Below, in pieces: positions 15,319 through 22,342 of a stretch of DNA of 30,278 bases. The position numbers and the translations under genes were made by a program. Source of the DNA: a virus; IMG/VR virus record IMGVR_UViG_3300042691_004653, positions 1 through 30,278 of that record, one strand, 5' to 3'. A model generated the notes under the pieces. That model did not search any database. It was not told the origin of the DNA and saw only the letters and a list, made by a program, of their open reading frames with translations. The number at the start of each line of letters is the position of its first letter. The first letter of the stretch is position 1.

Positions 15319-16488
15319 CATAATAACATACTTGCCACCTGCGTTTTTTGACAATTTATTTAATGCTACATATCGGATGGCATCCATTGCATGGTTGTAT
15401 GAATCTATTGGCACATCCAGGGATTTGCCATTTTTATCTGTATCCCAAACATAATTCCGCAATTCCCTAATAATATTGATGGAATTTGTTGTGATCTCCA
15501 TTTCATACCGGTTCAATATGTCAATGCCATTGCGGATTGAATCTGCGCCCTTAATTGCCGGTTTAATGTTGAATCCAAATCTATAAATCTCCTCAATAGA
15601 TTTTGGTTCTGCGCTATCTGCTACGATTTCATGTGACCTGGTGATACCAAATTGTTTCAATCTGTTTACAATATCCAGGTTGGTCAATCCTGTTGTGTAC
15701 ATCATTTCATGGATTTGGATTTTGCCATCACATAAATACATGGCCACCATGGCCGTTGGATCTGATGAATAACCAAAATCCAATCCATATGCAATCAATT
15801 TGGCATTTGGATTTACCTGTGATATCTGTTTCCAATTTCCATATACTGCCCCTGTCAAATTGCCTATCTGCCCCAATCCCATTACCTGCCACCAATTCGC
15901 CCAAAACTCTGATGTTTTGGCCTTTTCCCTGGCCAATTCAATATCCTTTTTTATCCCTTCATCCAGGGCATCATTATCTTGATATGTTAATATTATCAAC
16001 TCTGCATCCGGTTCATTTAATACCTCCGTATGCGCCCAAAATTCTGATGTTGGATTGAAATCAATATAGATATCCCCGGATGTACGGATGGCCAATTGAT
16101 AATAAGAATTGAAATCAATGTTGTTGGCCTCATTGACATATAAAACATTCCTCCTGGCTCCTCTTAATTTGGCCTCTGATTCTGCACTAAAAAATTCAAT
16201 GGTTGATCCATTGGCAAATGTGTATATCAACAGGGATTTATTCCAATGGGCATCCCTCCATCTGTTTGTTGCCTCCATGATCTTTTGGAAATCTTTAATG
16301 CATCCTCTGCGTAAATGTGGGATGGTTTCCGACACAACAGAAATATCAGTTTTCTTCCTGGCGGCAATCGAAATCAAAACGGATAAAATGGCAATGGTTT
16401 TCCCGGCACTTGTGCCGCCCTGGATTATCTTTTTACGGCTTTTAAGCGCACGAATCCTATGGATGGCATTGGTGTACTTATATTCCAT
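15316..16488 (-). CDS. terL: Large terminase subunit
   Basis: This 390-aa protein is the DNA-packaging motor with nuclease. ATPase motifs: Walker A in IIQGGTSAGKT (about 21-31) and Walker B in NVLYVNEANNI (about 114-123). Nuclease acidic residues: Asp237 in AYGLDFGYSSD, Asp291 in VADSAEPK and Asp369 in NHAMDAIRYV. Order and spacing are those of the PBSX/XtmB-type large terminases. It follows the small terminase gene by 9 nt. The end of the protein overlaps the promoter-like box of the sugar cassette. Length is slightly short of the usual 400-450 aa but all key residues are present. Confidence 0.95.
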   Translation of the reverse strand: MEYKYTNAIHRIRALKSRKKIIQGGTSAGKTIAILSVLISIAARKKTDISVVSETIPHLRRGCIKDFQKIMEATNRWRDAHWNKSLLIYTFANGSTIEFFSAESEAKLRGARRNVLYVNEANNIDFNSYYQLAIRTSGDIYIDFNPTSEFWAHTEVLNEPDAELIILTYQDNDALDEGIKKDIELAREKAKTSEFWANWWQVMGLGQIGNLTGAVYGNWKQISQVNPNAKLIAYGLDFGYSSDPTAMVAMYLCDGKIQIHEMMYTTGLTNLDIVNRLKQFGITRSHEIVADSAEPKSIEEIYRFGFNIKPAIKGADSIRNGIDILNRYEMEITTNSINIIRELRNYVWDTDKNGKSLDVPIDSYNHAMDAIRYVALNKLSKNAGGKYVIM

Positions 16489-16497
16489 TTAATGGCC

Positions 16498-16860
16498 TTA
16501 TTTTTCATAATTCTCACCAAATAATGGTTGTTCTGCCATGATAGTGGTTTCAACCTCTTGTTTTGGCAATCCAAATGCCCTTGATAACAATGTTTCAATG
16601 GAATACAATGTTCCCTTCTGCATCCCTTTAATCATTGCCCCGGCAATGGTTTTTTCCAAAATGGTGGCCTGTGGATGTGTATTAACTGCATTCAATTCAT
16701 CCATTTTCATGGCCAACATGGTTTGGATCGTATCATTGATCTCCGATCTTGTGTAACCATATGCTTTTAATTGCGTTGTGAATTTTCGTGGTCTGCCTTT
16801 TCTGTTGATGTTTTGCGGATTTGATCTGAAATCTGATCCTGCCAAATTTGCTCTTGCCAT
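16498..16860 (-). CDS. terS: Small terminase subunit
   Basis: This 120-aa protein begins with a disordered Asn/Arg/Lys-rich segment (SNPQNINRKGRPRKFTTQ), followed by a helix-turn-helix-like part (AYGYTRSEINDTIQTMLAM) and an end with LSRAFGLPKQEVETT. That start, with NINxKGRPxK, is common in small terminases of Bacteroidota phages, which recognise packaging sites and feed DNA to the large subunit. It lies 9 nt before the large terminase gene, the normal position. Confidence 0.85.
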   Translation of the reverse strand: MARANLAGSDFRSNPQNINRKGRPRKFTTQLKAYGYTRSEINDTIQTMLAMKMDELNAVNTHPQATILEKTIAGAMIKGMQKGTLYSIETLLSRAFGLPKQEVETTIMAEQPLFGENYEK

Positions 16861-16870
16861 AATTATATAA

Positions 16871-17101
16871 TTATTTTTTTTGTGTATTTAAATGGTTCTG
16901 CGCCAATGCCACAATTTGTATGATTCTATCAATGGCGCATGTGGCACAATACCAATTTGTGTTCACCTTCATTTCCTCCATTACAACCTTATCCAAAAAA
17001 GATATTTCTCCTTGTGAAATGTTAAATACTCTTTGGGAATTGTATTGTTGAACTTTCCAGGAATATCCATCCACAATCATCTGTGCCGTTTCTTTGGTCA
17101 T
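16871..17101 (-). CDS. Small protein of unknown function with CxxC
   Basis: This 76-aa protein (MTKETAQMIVDGYSWKVQQY...) has CATC within WYCATCAIDRIIQIVALAQN near the C-terminus. Its ATG overlaps the stop of the membrane protein before it (ATGA), and it ends 10 nt before the small terminase gene, so it belongs to the same transcript. No further family signal is seen. A single CxxC could bind metal in a dimer or form a disulphide; both are guesses. Confidence 0.6.
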   Translation of the reverse strand: MTKETAQMIVDGYSWKVQQYNSQRVFNISQGEISFLDKVVMEEMKVNTNWYCATCAIDRIIQIVALAQNHLNTQKK

Positions 17102-17346
17102 TTTTCAGTTAATTTTATAATATTAATGGACAAACCAACAGATGCCAGGGCAATCATTGGTGCCATGTAGTAATGCCCGGCAATTAATGATGCTATTAAT
17201 GCCATCCAAAAATTTGAACAGGTTAAACAATTGAATGGTTTAAATTTCAAATGTTTATAATACCATGATGGCATTATGTAATATTGATTTATGGCCAATG
17301 CGGCCAAACTACAAATTAGAATTATTGAAATCATTTGATAATGCAT
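17098..17346 (-). CDS. Small membrane protein with CxxCxxFW motif
   Basis: This 82-aa protein has an N-terminal hydrophobic segment (ISIILICSLAALAINQYYI), a middle KPFNCLTCSNFWMALIASLI, and a third hydrophobic region (MIALASVGLSINII), giving two or three membrane helices. The FNCLTCxxFW pattern is seen in small phage membrane proteins of Bacteroidota as I recall, usually without known function. The first 38 nt overlap the end of the sigma-like gene. It is followed by the CATC protein, so two small Cys-bearing proteins are encoded together before terminase. Confidence 0.65.
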   Translation of the reverse strand: MHYQMISIILICSLAALAINQYYIMPSWYYKHLKFKPFNCLTCSNFWMALIASLIAGHYYMAPMIALASVGLSINIIKLTEK

Positions 17347-17839
17347 TTTTTAGTTTTTGTTTAGAATTTTCAATGGATCTGCGGATGGTTCGATATGGTA
17401 TGGTTGTTAATTTGGCTATGGTGGTCATGTTGTATATCTGTAAATACAACAAAAACAATTTTTTTTCAAACGGATATTGTCCCGGTTTTGCCCATGTATC
17501 CATGATATCCATTGCCTTTTTATACAGGTGATCAATTTGATGGTCATATTGATTATCTGAAATATTACATATTTCATCATTGATATTAATGTTTTCCTGG
17601 CCATGTCTGTATTTCTTTTGGAAATCGGATGTTGTTGATCTAAATAAATTCGTGGCAATCCCAATTATATAATATTTTAATTGGTTTTTGTTGAACAGAT
17701 CATTTATGATTGTTGGTTCTTTTTCCAATAAGATCAACACAATTTCATGTGCCAAATCATCTGCATAATCTTTCCCTGCAATGGTATTGCAAATCTTTTG
17801 AATGGTGCCATCCTCATATATTTTTAGAATGATGTTCAT
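17309..17839 (-). CDS. Sigma-factor-like transcription regulator
   Basis: This 176-aa protein resembles short sigma-70-family (ECF-like) factors. The N-terminal half has DYADDLAHEIVLILLEK (about 24-40) followed by NQLKYYIIGIATNLFRSTTS, which matches a region-2 helix pair. The C-terminal half has YNMTTIAKLTTIPYRTIRRS, a region-4 helix-turn-helix, with Arg-rich recognition helix. Such factors redirect RNA polymerase. It lies directly before the terminase and late genes, a sensible place for a switch to late expression. It overlaps the preceding gene by 26 nt and the next by 38 nt. Confidence 0.72.
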   Translation of the reverse strand: MNIILKIYEDGTIQKICNTIAGKDYADDLAHEIVLILLEKEPTIINDLFNKNQLKYYIIGIATNLFRSTTSDFQKKYRHGQENININDEICNISDNQYDHQIDHLYKKAMDIMDTWAKPGQYPFEKKLFLLYLQIYNMTTIAKLTTIPYRTIRRSIENSKQKLKNALSNDFNNSNL

Positions 17840-18182
17840 GGCCGCATTGTGGGCAAATATATGTTTCCAGGTGCCATGGCTTTATCTTGTAATAAAACCT
17901 ATATTGTTTGTGTTTGGAATCAACCAAAAATGTTGCCTCATTGATAGAATGAATGATTGTGGAATGGTGGCAATTTAATTGTGATGCAATGGTTTGTAAT
18001 TTGAATCCACAATTGCGTAAACACAATGCCAGGATTTGGCGGCATGTTTTCAAATCCGTTTTCCTGGATTTGCTTAATATCTCTGCCTTTGCCAAACCTG
18101 TTACCTGTTCTATTTGATCCATGTAGTAATCAAATATTTTGGTTTGATCGTTTGTCATGCGTTTGTGTGCAACCTGGTTCAT
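17814..18182 (-). CDS. DnaA domain IV-like DNA-binding protein with Cys/His tail
   Basis: This 122-aa protein has the pattern of the DNA-binding domain IV of DnaA (about residues 12-84): KAEILSKSRKTDLKTCRQIL, LALCLRNCGFKLQTIASQL and CHHSTIIHSINEA. The H-H-S-T-I-I-H block corresponds to the signature with which DnaA contacts its box. There is no ATPase domain. The C-terminus ends with CPQCGHEHHS, a possible half zinc ribbon. Its ATG overlaps the nuclease stop (ATGA). It may mark the phage origin, act as repressor, or compete with host DnaA; these are inferences. Confidence 0.75.
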   Translation of the reverse strand: MNQVAHKRMTNDQTKIFDYYMDQIEQVTGLAKAEILSKSRKTDLKTCRQILALCLRNCGFKLQTIASQLNCHHSTIIHSINEATFLVDSKHKQYRFYYKIKPWHLETYICPQCGHEHHSKNI

Positions 18183-18514
18183 AGTTTAATTCCAACTATT
18201 GTGCAAAAATCGGAAATTGATCTAACAATGTAGTATTGATATCCTGCCGCCACCACTTTTGATTGCCATTCCTTTTGGTTTTCAGATTGGCGGCCATCCT
18301 CTGTTTTCAATTCTAAAAAAACTGCCCCTTGTTCGGATAAATATGTGAGATCTGCCACACCTGGTATCAATCCCATCCGTTTCAAATTCCTTCCGGATAT
18401 GGCGGATTTTGGATTTTGATGGTTCATGTACAACAATCCATGTTCTTTTGGTTTCATCAAATTGAAAATGCGGATGCATTCCATTTGTAATATCATTTCT
18501 TTGGTCATTCCCAT
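18179..18514 (-). CDS. VRR-NUC domain nuclease
   Basis: This 111-aa protein is a stand-alone VRR-NUC (PD-(D/E)XK superfamily) nuclease. It has GLIPGVADLTYL (about 48-59) with the first acidic residue, VFLELKTEDGRQSENQKEWQ (about 65-84) with the E-x-K catalytic pair, and AAGYQYYIVRSISDF (about 88-102). Stand-alone VRR-NUC proteins are common near phage replication genes and are thought to process branched DNA. Two start codons lie close together (M1, M3); I give the first. The stop overlaps the start of the DnaA-like gene. Confidence 0.88.
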   Translation of the reverse strand: MGMTKEMILQMECIRIFNLMKPKEHGLLYMNHQNPKSAISGRNLKRMGLIPGVADLTYLSEQGAVFLELKTEDGRQSENQKEWQSKVVAAGYQYYIVRSISDFCTIVGIKL

Positions 18515-18549
18515 TTTTAATCAAATTTTAATCCGTTTTGCAACCATTG

Positions 18550-18648
18550 GTTTTGTTTTTTCTTTTTTTTCTTTTCTTTATTTCTTTTCTTTCTTTTGGT
18601 TCTTTTCTTTCTTTTCTTTTTTCTTTTCTTTTTGTTCTTTTTTATTTT
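18550..18648. repeat. Polypyrimidine/polypurine tract
   Basis: About 100 bases of the plus strand are nearly all T and C (TTTTC, TTTC units), so the transcript from the minus strand is A/G-rich here. Only a few G or A interrupt it, chiefly in TTTTGGTTCTTTT at 18594-18606. The same 13-mer occurs at 4781-4793. The tract forms most of the gap between the 54-aa gene (ends 18663) and the nuclease gene (starts 18514). Triplex-forming or protein-binding DNA, or an unstructured mRNA spacer, are possible; none is shown. Confidence 0.85.
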
Positions 18649-18662
18649 GGGCAAATGTCACA

Positions 18663-18827
18663 TTAATCAATCCATCCATCACCATGTGACCAATGCCACA
18701 ATCTGTTTTTTAGGATTGCCCATCCCAATCCCCAAAATGAATTGGCCATATAATACCCGGCCTCACATTCCATTCTATATTTTCTCCTGGTCATTTTCTG
18801 TTTATATGTTTTTTTGATGTGTACCAT
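18663..18827 (-). CDS. Small protein of unknown function (54 aa)
   Basis: An open frame of 54 codons starts at the ATG 18827-18825, one base after the stop of the gene at 18829, and ends with TAA at 18663. The product is basic at the start (MVHIKKTYKQKMTRRKYRME) and aromatic in the middle (AGYYMANSFWGLGWAILKN), with many Trp. The tight junction with the previous gene suggests real translation. No family is recognised. A membrane-touching or nucleic-acid-binding mini-protein would fit the composition. Confidence 0.6.
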   Translation of the reverse strand: MVHIKKTYKQKMTRRKYRMECEAGYYMANSFWGLGWAILKNRLWHWSHGDGWID

Positions 18828-18828
18828 G

Positions 18829-19092
18829 TCAATTGGTTTTAGTTTGTGTAATGGTTGGCATTTTAACAGGTGTTGATGATTTTTGGAATCTTATAAATCT
18901 GAACCAATCCCTGTGTTGGCTGATAAATAAATTATCTACCACATTTTTTCTCCTGGCTACATTGCCATTTGGTTTATGGTTGTAATCAATTTGCCTGTGA
19001 TAAAAACCATATTCATCCAAATAAATTTCTGCATTCAATAATTCTCCATCATCCATTGTGATGGTCAAATTTGTTATGATTTCTTTTTTCAT
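18829..19092 (-). CDS. Hypothetical protein in replication block
   Basis: This 87-aa protein (MKKEIITNLTITMDDGELLN...) is hydrophilic, has a beta-type first half (LTITMDDGELLNAEIYLDEY) and a basic second half (HKPNGNVARRKNVVDNLFIS). It starts 9 nt after the stop of the helicase gene with an A-rich leader (AAATAACAAAC then ATG). I see no recognised domain. Its place in the transcript suggests an accessory function in replication. Confidence 0.65.
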   Translation of the reverse strand: MKKEIITNLTITMDDGELLNAEIYLDEYGFYHRQIDYNHKPNGNVARRKNVVDNLFISQHRDWFRFIRFQKSSTPVKMPTITQTKTN

Positions 19093-19101
19093 GTTTGTTA
19101 T

Positions 19102-20460
19102 TTAAAATGGTGCCTGTTCATCATTATCTTTATATGGTTGGCGAACATCCATGTTGCCGGTGCCAATGGATTTAATCTTTGGTGATGCATTATCAAATTT
19201 GGTAAATACATCCATGAATTTCAAATCACATTTGCCCACCCTACCATTTCTGTTTTTTGCCACAATGATTTCCGCCAAATCAATTTCTGATTCTTTGTCA
19301 TAGTAATATGGCCGGTGAATGAACATAACTGAATCTGCATTCTGTTCAATTCCTCCGGATGATCGTAAATCCGCCAATATTGGCCGTTTGTCTGTCCTGG
19401 TTTCAACACCTCTGTTTAATTGGCTCAATAACAGGATGGTTGTGTTGTTTTCCTTTGCCGTTATTTTTAGATCCCTGGTTAAATCTTCATAGAATTTATT
19501 GGTGTCCTGGCCTTCCTTTGGATTGGTTGGTGATATGATTTGCAAATAGTCAATGATCACAAATTTTGGTTTGTGCCTGGCAATGTGCATTTTGATTTTT
19601 TGAACATTCATGTGGCCATCATCAATCAATTTGATATCCATTTTCTTAATTACATCTGATGCTTTGAATATCCTGGTGAACTCATCTGATTGTAATCTTT
19701 TCACATTTTTCAACACCAATGAATTTTGAACCATGCCAACTTGTGATATCATCCGGCCACATAACTCCATCGCACTCATTTCAATGGAAAAAAACATAAC
19801 GGAATGTTTTGCCTGTGCAATATTGATTGCCAGGGATAACGCAAATGCCGTTTTACCCATGGATGGCCTGGCCGCCAATACAGATAATGTGCCTGGCATG
19901 AATCGGCCATGTAATTCCTCCAAATCCTGGAATCCACTATTTATTCCAATTTCATCCAATGCATCATATCTGCTGATAATGTCTGTAATGGATTTTGTAA
20001 TCAATTTTTCAATGTCAATTTGTTGATTGAATGAAATGGATTCATTTATAGATTTCAATTCTTTATCCATTTGGGTTAATACAACCAATGGATGTACACC
20101 ATTTAACATTTGTGATTCAATAGTTAAATTCAACTTATGCAACTGCCTGTATAAATACTGCTCAACACCATTCAACATCAATGCATCAAATTCTGATGGA
20201 AATACAGATTCCGATTGCCATAAATCCACCACCAATACCATGGCATTGCCATCCAATCGTTTATCTGCCTTTATCTCCAATGCCAGGCCATTAATGGTGA
20301 TATTCCTGTTGGCCTCATGCATATGGCAAAGGATCTCATACAATACCTGGTTTTGATATTCTTTAAAAAATCCTTCCTTATCACCAATGAAAAAAATGGC
20401 ATCCGGAATCCTTTTGGGATTATTCATCAAATGGCTTAATATCAATTTCTCTATATTCAT
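19102..20460 (-). CDS. DnaB-type replicative helicase
   Basis: This 452-aa protein unwinds DNA at the phage replication fork. It has a DnaB N-terminal helical domain (about 1-100) and a RecA-like domain beginning GTLSVLAARPSMGKT (about 191-204; Walker A) with VIIDYLQII (about 301-309; Walker B) and LLLSQLNRGVETRTDKRP with the arginine-rich end typical of DnaB. EQNADSVMFIHRPYYYDKES also matches DnaB. Its start overlaps the stop of the AT-hook protein (ATGA), so the two are coupled. No primase domain is fused; the phage presumably uses host primase. Confidence 0.93.
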   Translation of the reverse strand: MNIEKLILSHLMNNPKRIPDAIFFIGDKEGFFKEYQNQVLYEILCHMHEANRNITINGLALEIKADKRLDGNAMVLVVDLWQSESVFPSEFDALMLNGVEQYLYRQLHKLNLTIESQMLNGVHPLVVLTQMDKELKSINESISFNQQIDIEKLITKSITDIISRYDALDEIGINSGFQDLEELHGRFMPGTLSVLAARPSMGKTAFALSLAINIAQAKHSVMFFSIEMSAMELCGRMISQVGMVQNSLVLKNVKRLQSDEFTRIFKASDVIKKMDIKLIDDGHMNVQKIKMHIARHKPKFVIIDYLQIISPTNPKEGQDTNKFYEDLTRDLKITAKENNTTILLLSQLNRGVETRTDKRPILADLRSSGGIEQNADSVMFIHRPYYYDKESEIDLAEIIVAKNRNGRVGKCDLKFMDVFTKFDNASPKIKSIGTGNMDVRQPYKDNDEQAPF

Positions 20461-20882
20461 TGTGATAATTTTGATATATAATCCATTGCCCTGGATGCAT
20501 CATTATCCACCATGCCAATCTGTTTTGTTGGTACCTGGCCATTCATTTTGCGCTTATTCATCCAATTGTTGAAATGACCATATGCGGATTTCCTGGTTTC
20601 ATGGATTTTACCTCCGGCCTGGCAAAATGATACAAACTCATCCAACAATGTTTGAAATTGATAATCATCCAAATTATAGATATGGCGGATGGTACCACCC
20701 CATTTTTCATCCTTCATCATTTCCGTACTTTCAAACAAAAATGGTTTTGGTTTCCTTCCTCTTTTTTTCGGCAATACTGCCTGTTCCTGGATCACCTGGC
20801 CATTGTCAAATGATACATGAAATTCAATCCGGATGGTCATAACACCACCACCTGTTTCAATCTTTAATTCTGTTTGATTCAT
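20457..20882 (-). CDS. AT-hook protein, possible helicase loader or origin-binding protein
   Basis: This 141-aa protein starts MNQTELKIETGGGVMTIRIE and contains LPKKRGRKPKPF (about 37-48), an AT-hook-like DNA-binding motif. Its second half has a helical domain ending KSAYGHFNNWMNKRKMNGQV. A C-terminal HFxNW pattern occurs in replication-associated proteins of Bacteroidota phages and plasmids, as I recall it. The frame is open further to 20921, but that would read through the terminator stem, so I use ATG 20882. It ends overlapping the helicase start, the usual place of a helicase loader. Confidence 0.6.
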   Translation of the reverse strand: MNQTELKIETGGGVMTIRIEFHVSFDNGQVIQEQAVLPKKRGRKPKPFLFESTEMMKDEKWGGTIRHIYNLDDYQFQTLLDEFVSFCQAGGKIHETRKSAYGHFNNWMNKRKMNGQVPTKQIGMVDNDASRAMDYISKLSQ

Positions 20883-20906
20883 ATTTAGGTTTTTTGATTG
20901 TTTTGA

Positions 20907-20970
20907 GAAAAAATAAGGCATCCAAAATGATTTTTGGTATTCTCATACCACCAACCAATTTGAATGCCTT
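20907..20970 (-). terminator. Terminator or attenuator hairpin before the AT-hook gene
   Basis: On the minus strand an outer stem AAGGCAT (20970-20964) pairs with ATGCCTT (20921-20915), extended inwards by CAAA/TTTG-type pairs; an inner hairpin GGTAT-GAGA-ATACC closes the loop. Six T in ATTTTTTC (20914-20907) follow. It lies 19 nt after the SSB-like stop and its T run ends 24 nt before the start codon at 20882. Stem and T run are convincing; full termination is doubtful because no promoter fits behind it. Confidence 0.78.
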
Positions 20971-20988
20971 AAAATTGATTTTTTGATA

Positions 20989-21288
20989 TTAGAATGGCAA
21001 ATCATCATCACCATCATTCATTACAAATGATGGCACCTGTTTTATTGGTGCTATTGGTGTATGTGGTGGCTCTGAATCTTTGCCCTGGTATTGGCCGCTA
21101 TTGTCCACCTGGATGTTACCTGTAATCATGTCCATCCCGGATTTTGATTTGCGTTGCCACATGCTAATTTTCATAATCCTCCCATCCACATTGATCTGCC
21201 CTGTAAATGTTGGTGATTTTGGATTTTTGGCCAATCCTCTGTGATTGTACCATGTAATGAAATTGTTGATTTCTAATGTATTTTCCAT
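20989..21288 (-). CDS. SSB-like single-stranded DNA-binding protein
   Basis: This 99-aa protein ends in an acidic tail DGDDDLPF, the signature C-terminus of bacterial and phage SSB proteins that docks partner proteins. The body (NHRGLAKNPKSPTFTGQINV then GRIMKISMWQRKSKSGMDMI) is a small beta-rich domain that could be an OB-like fold, shorter than normal SSB. The start at 21288 (MENTLEINNF) is preferred to 21327 because the leader AACCAAAAAAC is of the local type and there is no overlap with the gene before. It lies with helicase and ERF genes, so ssDNA binding is a good inference. Confidence 0.65.
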   Translation of the reverse strand: MENTLEINNFITWYNHRGLAKNPKSPTFTGQINVDGRIMKISMWQRKSKSGMDMITGNIQVDNSGQYQGKDSEPPHTPIAPIKQVPSFVMNDGDDDLPF

Positions 21289-21307
21289 GTTTTTTGGTTG
21301 TTTAGAT

Positions 21308-21769
21308 TTAAATGAATGTAATTGCAATGCCGGATTTTGTTGGTTTGGCCTTCATGATTGGTATTACCTCACCTGTATCCGGATGTACAATGGTCATGTT
21401 GTGCCGGTGTTTATAGGCCATTTTTAACAAATCTTCCCTATCCTTTACTTTTAATTTTAACTCCTTCAATTCCTCATCTTCGTTTGTATCCGGTGTATCA
21501 ATCCCATCCCTTTTGGTGATGTTGGCGGATCTGTATGTAAATGTTTTGCCAGGGAATTTATCTGATTGCAATATGGCCGTTTCCTCAATTTGGGATGTTA
21601 TGGCCTCCATGGCCTTAATGATGGCCTTTGCGTTGATGTAAACATCCAATGGATCCACCTGGCCATTTTCCACCTTCGACACACAATAACCAACAAAACG
21701 CATGATATCTAATTTGGATATGTTGGCCGGAATGGAAATGGGATTATCATTCAATTCAATGTTTTTCAT
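21308..21769 (-). CDS. Hypothetical protein in recombination block
   Basis: This 153-aa protein (MKNIELNDNPISIPANISKL...) has a helical first half (NAKAIIKAMEAITSQIEETA) and a lysine/glutamate-rich coiled-coil stretch (ELKELKLKVKDREDLLKMAY) before a short basic end (KPTKSGIAITFI). Its ATG overlaps the stop of the previous gene by one base (TAATG). I do not recognise the family; it sits between an unknown gene and the SSB-like gene, in a group with ERF, so a role in DNA recombination is likely but unproven. Confidence 0.65.
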   Translation of the reverse strand: MKNIELNDNPISIPANISKLDIMRFVGYCVSKVENGQVDPLDVYINAKAIIKAMEAITSQIEETAILQSDKFPGKTFTYRSANITKRDGIDTPDTNEDEELKELKLKVKDREDLLKMAYKHRHNMTIVHPDTGEVIPIMKAKPTKSGIAITFI

Positions 21770-22317
21770 TAAAGTAATTTTTTAAGGTTATCAATCAAAA
21801 ATAATACAACAGATTTGAGTGCATTGGAATCCACCTGTGGTTCCTGTGCCGGAAATTCAATCTGCGTTTGAACAGGTTTGCCATCCTTTGGTTCTGATGG
21901 TTGTGGTTGGCAAAACTCATCCATTGATGTTTGGATGTGTTCTTGTTCTTTGTACAATTGTTCCTGTTGATCTTCTTTGGCCTTCTTTTTAACTTTTGCT
22001 GATTGAACATAATTCATTTTCAAATCGGCCACCACATTAAATTGTTCAATGGTAAAAAATTCATTTGTGAATGAATAAATTACCGCCCATCTGTTTTTGC
22101 GAAAAACATTTTCTTTCACCATCAATCCGCCATCCACAAAATGTGTTGGCATCATGTTAGACATCCCTAATGATTTACAAATCATCCGCATCTGTGCCGC
22201 ATTAATGGAATTGGTTTTGTGATATTCCATGTATTGCGCAACTGCATTGTAATAATGTTTACATGCCCCTAAATTTTGGGCAAATACTTTTTCTTTGTTA
22301 ATGTTTCTTTTAATCAT
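21769..22317 (-). CDS. Hypothetical protein, possible DNA-binding
   Basis: This 182-aa protein has an N-terminal part (about 1-100) with MRMICKSLGMSNMMPTHFVD and FRKNRWAVIYSFTNEFFTIE that could form a winged-helix-like fold, followed by a charged linker (VKKKAKEDQQEQLYKEQEHI), a Pro/Gln-rich stretch, and a hydrophobic helix at the end (ALKSVVLFLIDNLKKLL). It follows the ERF gene by 25 nt with the leader CAAAAAACC before ATG. No family is recognised with confidence. Confidence 0.62.
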   Translation of the reverse strand: MIKRNINKEKVFAQNLGACKHYYNAVAQYMEYHKTNSINAAQMRMICKSLGMSNMMPTHFVDGGLMVKENVFRKNRWAVIYSFTNEFFTIEQFNVVADLKMNYVQSAKVKKKAKEDQQEQLYKEQEHIQTSMDEFCQPQPSEPKDGKPVQTQIEFPAQEPQVDSNALKSVVLFLIDNLKKLL

Positions 22318-22342
22318 GGTTTTTTGAATTTAAGATTTTTGA

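Noticed and set aside
17854-17861. TATATTTG box before the sigma-like gene
   Set aside because: It fits the -7 pattern but lies inside the coding end of the DnaA-like gene with no -33 element at 19-21 nt; not strong enough to list.
18578-18661. 27-codon Lys/Glu-rich frame starting with GTG in the purine tract
   Set aside because: Its product would be almost only Lys, Glu and Gln, directly reflecting the A/G tract; GTG start with no supporting leader.
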